DNA of 64,000 bases from an uncultured Clostridia bacterium (GTDB lineage Bacteria > Bacillota > Clostridia > Oscillospirales > Ruminococcaceae), in assembly GCA_947626755.1 (NCBI GenBank), contig CANQTP010000006.1:28270-92269 (forward strand). Direction: 5' to 3'. The stretch's first letter is position 1. Every line of letters starts with the position of its first letter. A model generated the notes under the pieces. The model ran no database searches. It was not told where the DNA came from and saw nothing but the letters and a program-made list of their open reading frames with translations. Position numbers and translations under genes: made by a program. Below are positions 55,283-63,153 of this stretch, in pieces.

Positions 55283-56692
55283 ATGAAAGAATTAAACATC
55301 AACGGCGCGGTAATGCAGTGCTATCCGCTTACTGCCGCCCAAAGACTTCACAACTACACCATAAAATATGCGCCCCATCAGGTGCTTTGCATAGGAACGG
55401 GATTTTACGTTAAACAGGACGTGGATTTTGCCCTGCTGAAAGAGGCGATCTACGAATCATATAAACGTTTCGATTCCATGCGCCTGCGTTTCGTTCAGGA
55501 CACAGACGGAACGATCTATCAATATGTCTGCCCCTTTGAGGAGCGGGAAATTCCGTTCTATGATTTTTCTTCTTGGAATGAAGAGGACGCGCACAACGAA
55601 ATGAAGAAATGGACTGCCGTTCCATTTGAGCGGTTCAATTCCCCAATGAATAATGTTGTTATGATAAAACTTCCCGGCGGCTTCAACGGCGTTTATCTGA
55701 AAGTTGACCATATGACCATGGATTCAAGCTCCATAATCGCATTTGACAGCGACGTTCTGGAAATATACTGCGCTAAAAAATACGGAACTCCCATGCCGAA
55801 ATATTCGCCTATGCCCTATCTGGACGCAGTCAAAAAAGACCTTGAATATGAAGCGGGTTCTCCCGCAAAACAGCGTGACGCGGAATTCTGGGCGGAGGAA
55901 CTTGCAAAGAAAGAACCGATGTACACCGATTTCACGGGAATGGGACGTCTCCTTACCATGCGCCGCGAACTCAACAAGCCGCGCTTGAAAAGCTGCATGG
56001 TAGTTTCCCGCGACCCGCGGGCGGATATTTCCGTATATTCTCTTGAGAAAGAGCCTTCCGAAAGGCTTATGCAGTTCTGCGCGGAAAACAACATTCCCAT
56101 GGCAACTCTGCTGCTTATGGGACTGCGCACCGTGCTTTCAAAATTCAACAACGACGAGAAAGACGTTTCCATAAAAACTTGTATCGCGCGCCGCGGAACA
56201 CTTCTTGAAAAGCGTTCGGGCGGAACGAGAATACACTTCTTCCCGCTGCGTACCATTATCCCGCCGAAAACAAAATTCATTGACGCGCTGCATATCATTC
56301 AGGGCGAGCAGAATAAGATATTCCGCCATGCAAATTATGACCCCATCGCTCTCACAATGGAGCGCGGAAAGCGTTACAAGCTCACTCCCGGCGCAAGCTA
56401 TGAAAGCATGAGTCTTACCTATCAGCCGCTTACTATCAGGCAGCGCGATGCGGAACTTCCCGATGTGGAATATAAGTCTTTCTGGTACTCAAACGGCGTT
56501 GCGGGACAGCCGCTGTATCTGACAGTCATGCACCGCACCACGGATAACGGTCTGAATTTCAACTTTGAATACCGCAAGGACGTTGTTACCGAGTCGGAAA
56601 TGGAATACCTTTACTATTATCTCTGCCGTGTGCTGTTCAGGGGAATTGAGGACAAGGATCGCACAGTCGGCGAAATTCTTGAAATGATATAA
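55283..56692 (+). CDS. stand-alone NRPS-type condensation domain protein
   Basis: 469 residues from the ATG at 55283 (AAAAGGGG upstream; an ATG at 55256 overlaps the hydrolase and lacks spacing). The protein spans one chloramphenicol-acetyltransferase-like condensation domain: YPLTAAQRLHNY at the start, VYLKVDHMTMDSSSI at the catalytic site, and RRGTLLEKRSGGTRIHFFPL and YRKDVV later. The canonical HHxxxDG is DHMTMDS here: the catalytic second His and the Asp remain, the first His and the Gly are changed. C domains join a carrier-bound acyl group to an amine or alcohol. With a separate carrier and ligase it forms an NRPS in pieces. Confidence 0.85.
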   Translation: MKELNINGAVMQCYPLTAAQRLHNYTIKYAPHQVLCIGTGFYVKQDVDFALLKEAIYESYKRFDSMRLRFVQDTDGTIYQYVCPFEEREIPFYDFSSWNEEDAHNEMKKWTAVPFERFNSPMNNVVMIKLPGGFNGVYLKVDHMTMDSSSIIAFDSDVLEIYCAKKYGTPMPKYSPMPYLDAVKKDLEYEAGSPAKQRDAEFWAEELAKKEPMYTDFTGMGRLLTMRRELNKPRLKSCMVVSRDPRADISVYSLEKEPSERLMQFCAENNIPMATLLLMGLRTVLSKFNNDEKDVSIKTCIARRGTLLEKRSGGTRIHFFPLRTIIPPKTKFIDALHIIQGEQNKIFRHANYDPIALTMERGKRYKLTPGASYESMSLTYQPLTIRQRDAELPDVEYKSFWYSNGVAGQPLYLTVMHRTTDNGLNFNFEYRKDVVTESEMEYLYYYLCRVLFRGIEDKDRTVGEILEMI

Positions 56693-56707
56693 AAGGAGAA
56701 ATTTGTT

Positions 56708-56935
56708 ATGTTTGAAAAATTAAAAGAAATTATCTGCAATTATGTTGAAGTTGACCCTGCGGACATAAAGCCCGAATCAAAATTTATTGACGATCTCGGT
56801 TTTAACTCCTACGATTTTATGAGCCTTCTGGGGGAACTGGAAGAGACTTTTGATATTCAGGTGGACGAGCAGGAAGTTATGAAACTTCACACCGTGGAGG
56901 ACGCTGTAAATTACCTTGAAACGCTGAAAAAATAA
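56708..56935 (+). CDS. acyl/peptidyl carrier protein
   Basis: 75 residues, normal ACP/PCP length. It is acidic and helical with the phosphopantetheine attachment region DDLGFNSYDFMSLLGELEE: the serine sits in G-F-N-S-Y-D instead of the usual D-S-L. The start is preceded by AAAAGGAG. As the middle gene it would be loaded by the AMP-forming ligase downstream and used by the condensation protein upstream. A phosphopantetheinyl transferase is not in the window. Reads more like a dedicated carrier than the fatty-acid AcpP because of its operon. Confidence 0.9.
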   Translation: MFEKLKEIICNYVEVDPADIKPESKFIDDLGFNSYDFMSLLGELEETFDIQVDEQEVMKLHTVEDAVNYLETLKK

Positions 56936-56956
56936 TTCATGACGGGAGGAAAAACA

Positions 56957-58510
56957 ATGGACAAGAATTCTGTAAAGACCCTTGCGGATCTGGTCTGCGC
57001 GTCCGCTGCCGAATACGGCGGAAAGACGTTCATAAAAGAAAAAGACGGCAAGGAAATCAACGAAACATCTTTTGAAAATTTCAAAGAAAACTGCCTGAAA
57101 GTTTCAGCGTTCCTGAACGGCATTTCGGGCGGCGAAAAGCTGCACGCGGCTGTTATCGGCGGAACAAGTTCAATGTATCTGGAAAGCTATTTCGGCACGG
57201 TAATGAGCGGGAATGTTATCGTTCCCCTTGACGCGCAGCTTGCCTGTGATGACATCTGCGAGCTTATGGACCGAGCGGACGTAACGGTGTTTTTCTTTGA
57301 TGTGCGTTACGCGCCCATGCTTCCCGCAATAAAAAATGCCTGTCCGCAGATAAAAACATACGTCGCTTTCAAGGACGCCGATGGCGCGGACACTTCAATA
57401 ACAAAGATAATTTCGGAGTATTCTCCTGCCGTTCCCGCAAAAATAAATTCTGCCGACCTTGCGGCGATAGACTACACGTCGGGAACAACAGGCAAGGCGA
57501 AAGGCGTAATGCTTTCCCATGGGAATCTTATTGACAATGCAATGTGTCAGGACGGGGAAAGTTCCCCCGAGGACACGCTTTTAACCGTTCTTCCCGTTCA
57601 TCACATATATTGCTTTACCTGCGACATACTGCTTTCCATAAGATACGGAGCAACGCTCTGCATAAATGATTCCATGATGAGAATTGCGCAAAATCTGAAA
57701 CTTTTCCAACCCACAATTATCCTGCTTGTGCCGATGATAATCGAGACTCTTTACAAGCAGATAATGGCGGCAGCTTCCGCAAAACCCGATATTCCTCCCG
57801 CTGCAATAGCCCGGTCGGTTTTCGGCGGACGTCTTAAAGGAATATACAGCGGCGGCGCGTATCTCGATCCCGACCTTATTTCGGGATATAAAGAATTGGG
57901 AATACCCATAGCGCAGGGTTACGGCATGACCGAATGTTCTCCCAGAATTTCCACCGCAAGTTTTGAGGACAAAAATGCGGGCGGCAGTGTGGGAACAATA
58001 GTAAACGGTTGTGAAGTCCGCATTGAGGACGGGGAAATAGTTGTAAAAAGCCCGTCCGTAATGCAGGGATATTACAAAGACACCGCCGCCACAGAGGAAG
58101 TTCTCACCGCAGACGGCTGGCTCCACACAGGCGACCTTGGATTTGTAGACGAGACAAATCATGTTCACATCACGGGACGGAAGAAGAATCTTATCATTCT
58201 CAGCAACGGCGAGAATGTTTCCCCCGAGGAGATAGAAAACAAATTCTCGGGTGTTGCAGCTGTTCTTGAAGTGCTTGTTTACGCCGAGGACGGAGTTATC
58301 ACCGCGGAAGTATTCCCCGACAAGGAGATCTGCAGCGGAATGACGGAAGAGGAGACTGCAAAGCTGATCTACGGCGAAGTGCAGAAGATAAACAAGACGC
58401 TCACGTCCTCAAAAACCATACACAGGCTCCGCATACGCGATGTAGAATTTGAGAAAACCACTTCCAAAAAGATAAAGCGGCAGCAATCCACTCAGGGCAA
58501 ACAAGTATAG
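56957..58510 (+). CDS. AMP-forming acyl/amino acid ligase (ANL superfamily)
   Basis: 517 residues from the ATG at 56957 (GGGAGG upstream). A3 motif DYTSGTTGKAKGVMLSHGN, A5 QGYGMTECSP, A7 LHTGDLGFVDE and A8 GRKKNLIILSNGENVSPEE. The C-terminal catalytic Lys region is TTSKKIKRQ. It activates a carboxylate as AMP ester and transfers it to a thiol, here probably the carrier protein. The family spans acyl-CoA synthetases, FAAL and stand-alone A domains. The LSNGENVSPEEIE block is typical of long-chain acyl-CoA synthetase-like members, so the substrate may be a fatty or aryl acid. Last gene of the operon; no clear terminator before the repeat. Confidence 0.88.
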   Translation: MDKNSVKTLADLVCASAAEYGGKTFIKEKDGKEINETSFENFKENCLKVSAFLNGISGGEKLHAAVIGGTSSMYLESYFGTVMSGNVIVPLDAQLACDDICELMDRADVTVFFFDVRYAPMLPAIKNACPQIKTYVAFKDADGADTSITKIISEYSPAVPAKINSADLAAIDYTSGTTGKAKGVMLSHGNLIDNAMCQDGESSPEDTLLTVLPVHHIYCFTCDILLSIRYGATLCINDSMMRIAQNLKLFQPTIILLVPMIIETLYKQIMAAASAKPDIPPAAIARSVFGGRLKGIYSGGAYLDPDLISGYKELGIPIAQGYGMTECSPRISTASFEDKNAGGSVGTIVNGCEVRIEDGEIVVKSPSVMQGYYKDTAATEEVLTADGWLHTGDLGFVDETNHVHITGRKKNLIILSNGENVSPEEIENKFSGVAAVLEVLVYAEDGVITAEVFPDKEICSGMTEEETAKLIYGEVQKINKTLTSSKTIHRLRIRDVEFEKTTSKKIKRQQSTQGKQV

Positions 58511-58511
58511 T

Positions 58512-58545
58512 ATAATGCGTAATTCGTAATTCGTAATGCGTAATT
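58512..58545. repeat. TAATGCGTAATTCGTAAT repeat
   Basis: Units TAATGCGTAATTCGTAATTC and following TAATGCGTAATT begin two bases after the ligase stop. Confidence 0.8.
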
Positions 58546-58788
58546 GTAGAGTTAAGAGTTGAGAGTTGAGAGTTGAGAGCAGGCTGAGCCTGCACGCATT
58601 CAGGGTTTGTTTAGTGATTTTCAACCTAACGTATACCGTGCATTATACAAAGCTGAATCTACAAAAATTTTTCCCGTTCATATTATATGGACGGGAATTT
58701 TACTTGTAGATAGTACTTTACTTCATGCACATTATACTCAGGCAAAGAATCACAAAACTTTGCCTGTAGGCGAGCAGGCTCAGCCTGC
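58546..58788. repeat. interspersed inverted-repeat element, copy I (complete)
   Basis: Heptads 58550-58578, left tip GCAGGCTGAGCCTGC (58579-58593), left arm CCTAACGTATACCGTGCATT, central hairpin with CCCGTTCA/TGGACGGG (about 58672-58697), right arm with TTCATGCACATTATACTCAGG, right tip GCAGGCTCAGCCTGC (58774-58788). After it AACTCTG and CGGCAAGGAAAACCTTGCCG (58817-58836), another swapped palindrome. Confidence 0.87.
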
Positions 58789-58861
58789 TCAACTCTGTAA
58801 TTACGCATTCAGGCTCACGGCAAGGAAAACCTTGCCGATTTTTGTAAATTGTAAAAAAATG

Positions 58862-59968
58862 TCAATCGGGGGGGGTACTCAACATACGATTTACAACAGA
58901 TCTGAGCCAATTGCATACGGGCTCAAAGATATAGACCGTTATAATATAGCAAACCACCAGTTCAACTGCCGAAACCGCAAGGAAGATCGTATCAGGGAAA
59001 ATTGCAATAGCAATAAATGACAATACCCTATCTATCGGTATCGGCGGATAATGGATCGCCATAAGATGCATCGACTGCCTTCCGATCTTTGACAGCCAAG
59101 GTATATTTTCAGGCAGAAGCATGGAAAACAGTATCACAGATAAAGAGCCTGAAATTCCCGAAACGATAAATTTAAAAATACCTTGCTCAAATGAGAATAA
59201 GTGCATATTTACATGAGGATTTTTTGTAACTGCTATAAAAATAGCAAAGAAAGTCACAGAAATAATGTCAGCCGTCAGTATAATGCTTTTTCTTTTAAAT
59301 AAGCTTGTATGTTCAAATATGCAATTAAGTAAATATCCTATTATCAAGAAAAGAAGCGCAGGAAAGAATCTGAAGATCATTACTGCCGGATATGAAAATA
59401 CAATACCAAATGAATCAATATTAAAAATTTTAAAGCATTGATCGAGGACGATAGAAATAACCGTCAGTAAAATTATAGAACCGCTCCATAATATTTTTTG
59501 CTTTGAACGGCTGAATTTAATAATTATGTTATTTATTGCAAAAAAGGTCATTTCAGCCATAAACAAAGAGTATAAAAACCATATCGGCGCGATCCGTCCC
59601 GTCAGAAAAGCATACCCGCGTTCAAGGAAAACCTCCGTAATACTCCTATGCTTTATTACAGCGGCTAATATATTCAAAGGAATATAGACTGCGCTCCAGA
59701 AAACATAGGGCAGGAGCAGGCGTTCCGAAAGTCTGACAGCTTTTTTCTTAAGGTCTGCTCTGTTGTTTTTCAGCGACATTGAAATGCCGATACCGCTTAT
59801 AATAAAAAACAGCGGCATATGAAACTGAAAAATGATACGCACTATAAAATTTGAGGTATCCGAACGTAAAGTTCCACCGGAATGTCCCCAGATAACAAGA
59901 AATATACCTATTGCTTTGGAGTAATCCAGATATGAGACCCGATTTGGTTTTGAAATACTGTTTTCCAT
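58862..59968 (-). CDS. membrane acyltransferase, family 3 (OafA/NolL type)
   Basis: 368 residues, about ten membrane helices. SYLDYSKAIGIFLVIWGHSG (residues 13-32) and FQFHMPLFFIISGIGISMSL carry the Arg/His pattern of acyltransferase-3 proteins, which O-acylate surface sugars or lipids. The gene ends in an eight-C run (eight G at 58868-58875) coding STPPD, so slippage would change only the tail. It faces the NRPS-like operon from the other side of the repeat block; no functional link is shown. A/T-rich compared with neighbours, suggesting separate origin. Confidence 0.85.
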   Translation of the reverse strand: MENSISKPNRVSYLDYSKAIGIFLVIWGHSGGTLRSDTSNFIVRIIFQFHMPLFFIISGIGISMSLKNNRADLKKKAVRLSERLLLPYVFWSAVYIPLNILAAVIKHRSITEVFLERGYAFLTGRIAPIWFLYSLFMAEMTFFAINNIIIKFSRSKQKILWSGSIILLTVISIVLDQCFKIFNIDSFGIVFSYPAVMIFRFFPALLFLIIGYLLNCIFEHTSLFKRKSIILTADIISVTFFAIFIAVTKNPHVNMHLFSFEQGIFKFIVSGISGSLSVILFSMLLPENIPWLSKIGRQSMHLMAIHYPPIPIDRVLSFIAIAIFPDTIFLAVSAVELVVCYIITVYIFEPVCNWLRSVVNRMLSTPPD

Positions 59969-60023
59969 ACTTTTTGATCCGTCCTTTAATATATGAATTT
60001 TACACGAAGCTATGATAAAATAG

Positions 60024-60284
60024 TCATAATAAAAGCAAATCCCCTCTTGACTAACAAGAGAGGAATCTGCCCGCGGGGGCTTCCCCTTGTTTTTACCAAT
60101 TCATTCTATACAAATATAAGGTTCATTATAAAAACATATCCCCTCTTATTTCATAAGAAGGGATATGCGTCAAGGCTACAGCCTTGGTTTTGTGCCGATC
60201 CGCTCTATAAAAATATGAAGTCCATAATAAAAGCAAATCCCCTCTTATTCATAAGAAGGGATATGCGTCAAGGCTACAGCCTTG
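60024..60284 (-). repeat. three tandem hairpin/terminator units after tRNA-Pro(CGG)
   Basis: Units at about 60226-60284, 60126-60225 and 60024-60125, each with an AATCCCCTCTT-type stem (terminator) and a short palindrome: CAAGGCTACAGCCTTG (60269-60284), CAAGGCTACAGCCTTG (60170-60185) and CCGCGGGGGCTTCCCC (60071-60086). Same module as next to tRNA-Pro(GGG). This is most of the 59969-60561 gap. Confidence 0.8.
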
Positions 60285-60361
60285 TGGTCGAGGTGACGGG
60301 ACTCGAACCCACGGCCTCTGCGTCCCGAACGCAGCGCTCTACCAAACTGAGCCACACCTCG
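60285..60361 (-). tRNA. tRNA-Pro(CGG)
   Basis: Minus strand from 60361: acceptor CGAGGTG / CACCTCG, D arm GGCTCAG...GAGCGC, anticodon arm CTGCG-TTCGGGA-CGCAG giving anticodon CGG, T arm GTGGGTTCGAGTCCCGT, discriminator A and encoded CCA (60285-60287). Confidence 0.95.
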
Positions 60362-60479
60362 ATTTTACGGAACATTTCAAGTATACCACAAAAAAATGAC
60401 TTTGTAAAGGGTTTTTCCGAAAAAATTTAAATATCCGCGATATTCCGCAAAATTCTTTGCCGCATTTTTGCAAATGCCC

Positions 60480-60508
60480 TTGAAAAATCCGCGTCCATAC
60501 GTTATAAT
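60480..60508 (+). promoter_or_regulatory. promoter of the PP2C phosphatase gene
   Basis: -35 TTGAAA (60480-60485), 17-base spacer, -10 TATAAT (60503-60508). Confidence 0.8.
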
Positions 60509-60561
60509 AGATAATGTCAATGCACGGGCTTTGTGAAGATCAACGCGAAAGGAGGAGTTCT

Positions 60562-61305
60562 GTGTTTTACTGCTGTGGAATGACCGATGCGGGAACCGTC
60601 CGCAAACACAATGAGGACGCATTCCTCATAGACCGAAAAGTTATGACCGCAGGCGGCAGGGAATGTCAGATCGACGCGCCGTTTATTGCCGCAGTTGCTG
60701 ACGGCGTTTCGGGAGAATCTTCCGGCGATGTGGCTTCAAAAATGGCTCTCAAACTCCTTTCGGCTGATGTTTCCCACGATGAGGAGAAGATCCTGTCTAT
60801 CCATCACGGATTGCAGAAGTACGGCATAAACCACCGCACCGAAAATATGCAGACCACCCTTTGCGCCCTTGCAGCGGATCCGAACGGCAAGGCTGTCATG
60901 ATAAATATCGGCGATTCCAGAATGTACCTTTACAGGCATGGGACGATAAAACAGCTCTCGCGGGATCAGTCTCTTGTACAGATACTTTACGAACAGGGAC
61001 ACATTACCCCCGAACAGCGGATAAACCATTCCGACAGGAATATAATTCTCCCCGTTCTCGGAAATCTCGACAGAGACCCCGAACCCCAGATAGAGGAAAT
61101 AAGCGGCGGGCTTCTCCACGGGGATATTATCGTTATCTGCAGCGACGGACTTTCCGATCATCTCACAAGCGGCGAATTTGAGGATATTCTCGCCGCTCCA
61201 AAAAAGCTTCCCCATCGCCTGAAAGATATGGTGGAACGTGCAAAATCCAACGGCAGCGAAGATAATATCACCGTTGTTGCCGTGACATATCTGGAAATTT
61301 GTTGA
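60562..61305 (+). CDS. PP2C-family serine/threonine phosphatase
   Basis: 247 residues from the GTG at 60562, which has GAAAGGAGG six bases upstream; an in-frame ATG at 60514 has no ribosome site. Metal-binding motifs are in order: GMTDAGTVRKHNEDAFL (RxxNED), AVADGVSGESSG, MINIGDSRMYLYR, VICSDGLSDHL and GSEDNITVVAV. It dephosphorylates Ser/Thr phosphoproteins, normally opposing a PASTA kinase PrkC; no kinase gene is next to it. It could instead be a sporulation- or stress-linked phosphatase. No membrane helix. Confidence 0.92.
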   Translation: MFYCCGMTDAGTVRKHNEDAFLIDRKVMTAGGRECQIDAPFIAAVADGVSGESSGDVASKMALKLLSADVSHDEEKILSIHHGLQKYGINHRTENMQTTLCALAADPNGKAVMINIGDSRMYLYRHGTIKQLSRDQSLVQILYEQGHITPEQRINHSDRNIILPVLGNLDRDPEPQIEEISGGLLHGDIIVICSDGLSDHLTSGEFEDILAAPKKLPHRLKDMVERAKSNGSEDNITVVAVTYLEIC

Positions 61306-61342
61306 AAAATATAAGCCGCCCATATTTCAGGGCGGCTGAGAT

Positions 61343-61783
61343 CTACCTTAAAAAGAAATAATAGATAAGTCCGTAAATTACCGAAGCGGCTGTGCCGTAA
61401 AGAATAACAGGTCCTGCAATTATGAAGATCTTTGCGCCAAGTCCCGGAACAAGCCCTTCGGACTTGAACTCCAGCGCAGACGAGGAAACGGCATTTGCAA
61501 AACCCGTTATGGGAACCAGCGTTCCCGCGCCGCCGTGCTTGGCGATCTTTTCGTAAATGCCGAGACCCGTCAGGATCGCGCTTAACAGCACAAGGGTTAT
61601 GGACGTCCACGCCGCGGCGGTCTTTTCGTCAAAATCAAAGCGGCTGTAAATGTCGTTTATGCATTGCCCGAGACAGCATATCAGCCCGCCTATGGCAAAG
61701 GCTTTTGCTATGTCTTTGAAACTTTTGGAATTTGGCGAGGCTTTCTTTACCATGCTGTCATACTGTTGTTTTGAAATGCTCAT
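61343..61783 (-). CDS. spoVAC: stage V sporulation protein AC
   Basis: 146 residues with about four membrane helices. FAIGGLICCLGQCINDIY, GAGTLVPITGFANAVSSSA and EGLVPGLGAKIFIIAGPVI are the SpoVAC pattern. SpoVAC is part of the channel that moves dipicolinic acid into the spore and acts as a mechanosensitive channel in germination. It normally sits in a spoVAC-AD-AE(B) operon; here no spoVAD or spoVAE follows, since the next gene (PP2C) is on the other strand. It still supports a spore-forming ancestry. The ribosome site AAGGAGTTG is close before the ATG. Confidence 0.92.
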   Translation of the reverse strand: MSISKQQYDSMVKKASPNSKSFKDIAKAFAIGGLICCLGQCINDIYSRFDFDEKTAAAWTSITLVLLSAILTGLGIYEKIAKHGGAGTLVPITGFANAVSSSALEFKSEGLVPGLGAKIFIIAGPVILYGTAASVIYGLIYYFFLR

Positions 61784-61857
61784 ATAAACAACTCCTTTTT
61801 AAGGATATTATACAATAAAATCATAAATTTATACGAAAATTATCGGGAGGGATCTTC

Positions 61858-63147
61858 ATGAAAATACGATTTTACAACGGACTTGTCCTTACCGCCGAGG
61901 ATATGGAGATACGTTCGGGAGAAATTCACACCGACGGCGATACTATTACTTATGTGGGCGGTGAAAAAAATGCCCCCGCGGCAAAATTTGACAGAGAGAT
62001 AAATTTGCAGGGAAATCTTATAATGCCGTCTTTCAAGAACGCGCACACACATTCGGCGATGGTGTTTCTCCGCTCCTATGCGGACGATATGCCGCTTCAG
62101 GACTGGCTTTTCAAGCAGGTCTTTCCCATGGAGGACAAGCTCACCCCCGAGGATATCTATATTTTTACAAAACTTGCGGCGCTGGAGTATTTTTCGGGAG
62201 GAACTACAGCCTGCTTTGATATGTACTTCTATCCGGAATATATTGCCAAAGCCGCTGCGGATACCGGTCTGCGCACCGTTCTCTGCGGCTCGGTAAGCGG
62301 CGGGGACAATAAAGCCGACTATGATTCCGCGCTGAGCCGTCTGGAGGAATACTATAATAAATTCAACGGGAAAGATTCTCTTGTTTCATTTAAGCTGGGG
62401 TTCCATGCGGAATATACGACGCATATTTCTATCATGAAAGGCATTGCAGAACTTGCGGAAAAATACAGGCAGCCGGTCTATACCCATAATTCCGAAACGG
62501 AAAAGGAAGTCCGCGAGTGCATTGAACGCCACGGCAAAACTCCCACCGCTTTAATGGAAGAACTGGGAATGTTTGACTACGGCGGCGGAGGTTTCCACTG
62601 TGTGCATTTTACCGAAGAGGATATGGAAATTTTCCGCAGGCACGGCGTGTGGGCAGTAACAAACCCCTGTTCAAACTGCAAGCTTGCCAGCGGTATCGCT
62701 CCCCTTGTGAAAATGCGGGAAAAGGGCGTTTCCCTTGCCATAGGAACGGACGGCGCGGCAAGCAATAACGCTCTTGATATGTTCCGCGAAATGTACCTTG
62801 CTTCAACTCTGCAAAAGATACGGGAAGATGACGCTTCCGCAATGCCCGCGGACGCCGTTCTTGAAATGGCGGTAAAGGGCAGCGCGCTTGCAATGGGACT
62901 TTCCGACTGTGACGTACTTGCGGCGGGGAAAAAGGCGGACATGGTAATTCTTGACCTTGATACGCCCAATATGCAGCCGCTTCACAATGTTGTGAAAAAC
63001 ATTGTTTTTGCAGGAAACAAGACCAACGTTAAAATGACCGTCAGCGGCGGAGTCATAGTTTACGAGGACGGAAAGTTCCCCACCCTTGACGCGGAGAAGA
63101 TTTATGCCGAAGCAAACGCCGCGGTAAAAGCACTTATAGAAAGGTAA
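61858..63147 (+). CDS. amidohydrolase, MTA/SAH deaminase-like (TRZ/ATZ family)
   Basis: 429 residues. Metal site HTHSAMVFLRSYADD (HxH, about residue 62-64), EYTTHISIMKGI with FHAEY, GFHCVHFTEEDME (His) and IGTDGAASNNALDMF (Asp) are in the cytosine deaminase/S-adenosylhomocysteine deaminase order. Members remove the amino group of adenosine-type compounds such as methylthioadenosine or SAH. GGGAGGGATC precedes the ATG. It is six bases upstream of rsmE, so the two share a transcript; RsmE makes SAH from SAM, which fits but does not prove the SAH link. Confidence 0.87.
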   Translation: MKIRFYNGLVLTAEDMEIRSGEIHTDGDTITYVGGEKNAPAAKFDREINLQGNLIMPSFKNAHTHSAMVFLRSYADDMPLQDWLFKQVFPMEDKLTPEDIYIFTKLAALEYFSGGTTACFDMYFYPEYIAKAAADTGLRTVLCGSVSGGDNKADYDSALSRLEEYYNKFNGKDSLVSFKLGFHAEYTTHISIMKGIAELAEKYRQPVYTHNSETEKEVRECIERHGKTPTALMEELGMFDYGGGGFHCVHFTEEDMEIFRRHGVWAVTNPCSNCKLASGIAPLVKMREKGVSLAIGTDGAASNNALDMFREMYLASTLQKIREDDASAMPADAVLEMAVKGSALAMGLSDCDVLAAGKKADMVILDLDTPNMQPLHNVVKNIVFAGNKTNVKMTVSGGVIVYEDGKFPTLDAEKIYAEANAAVKALIER

Positions 63148-63153
63148 AAGCAT

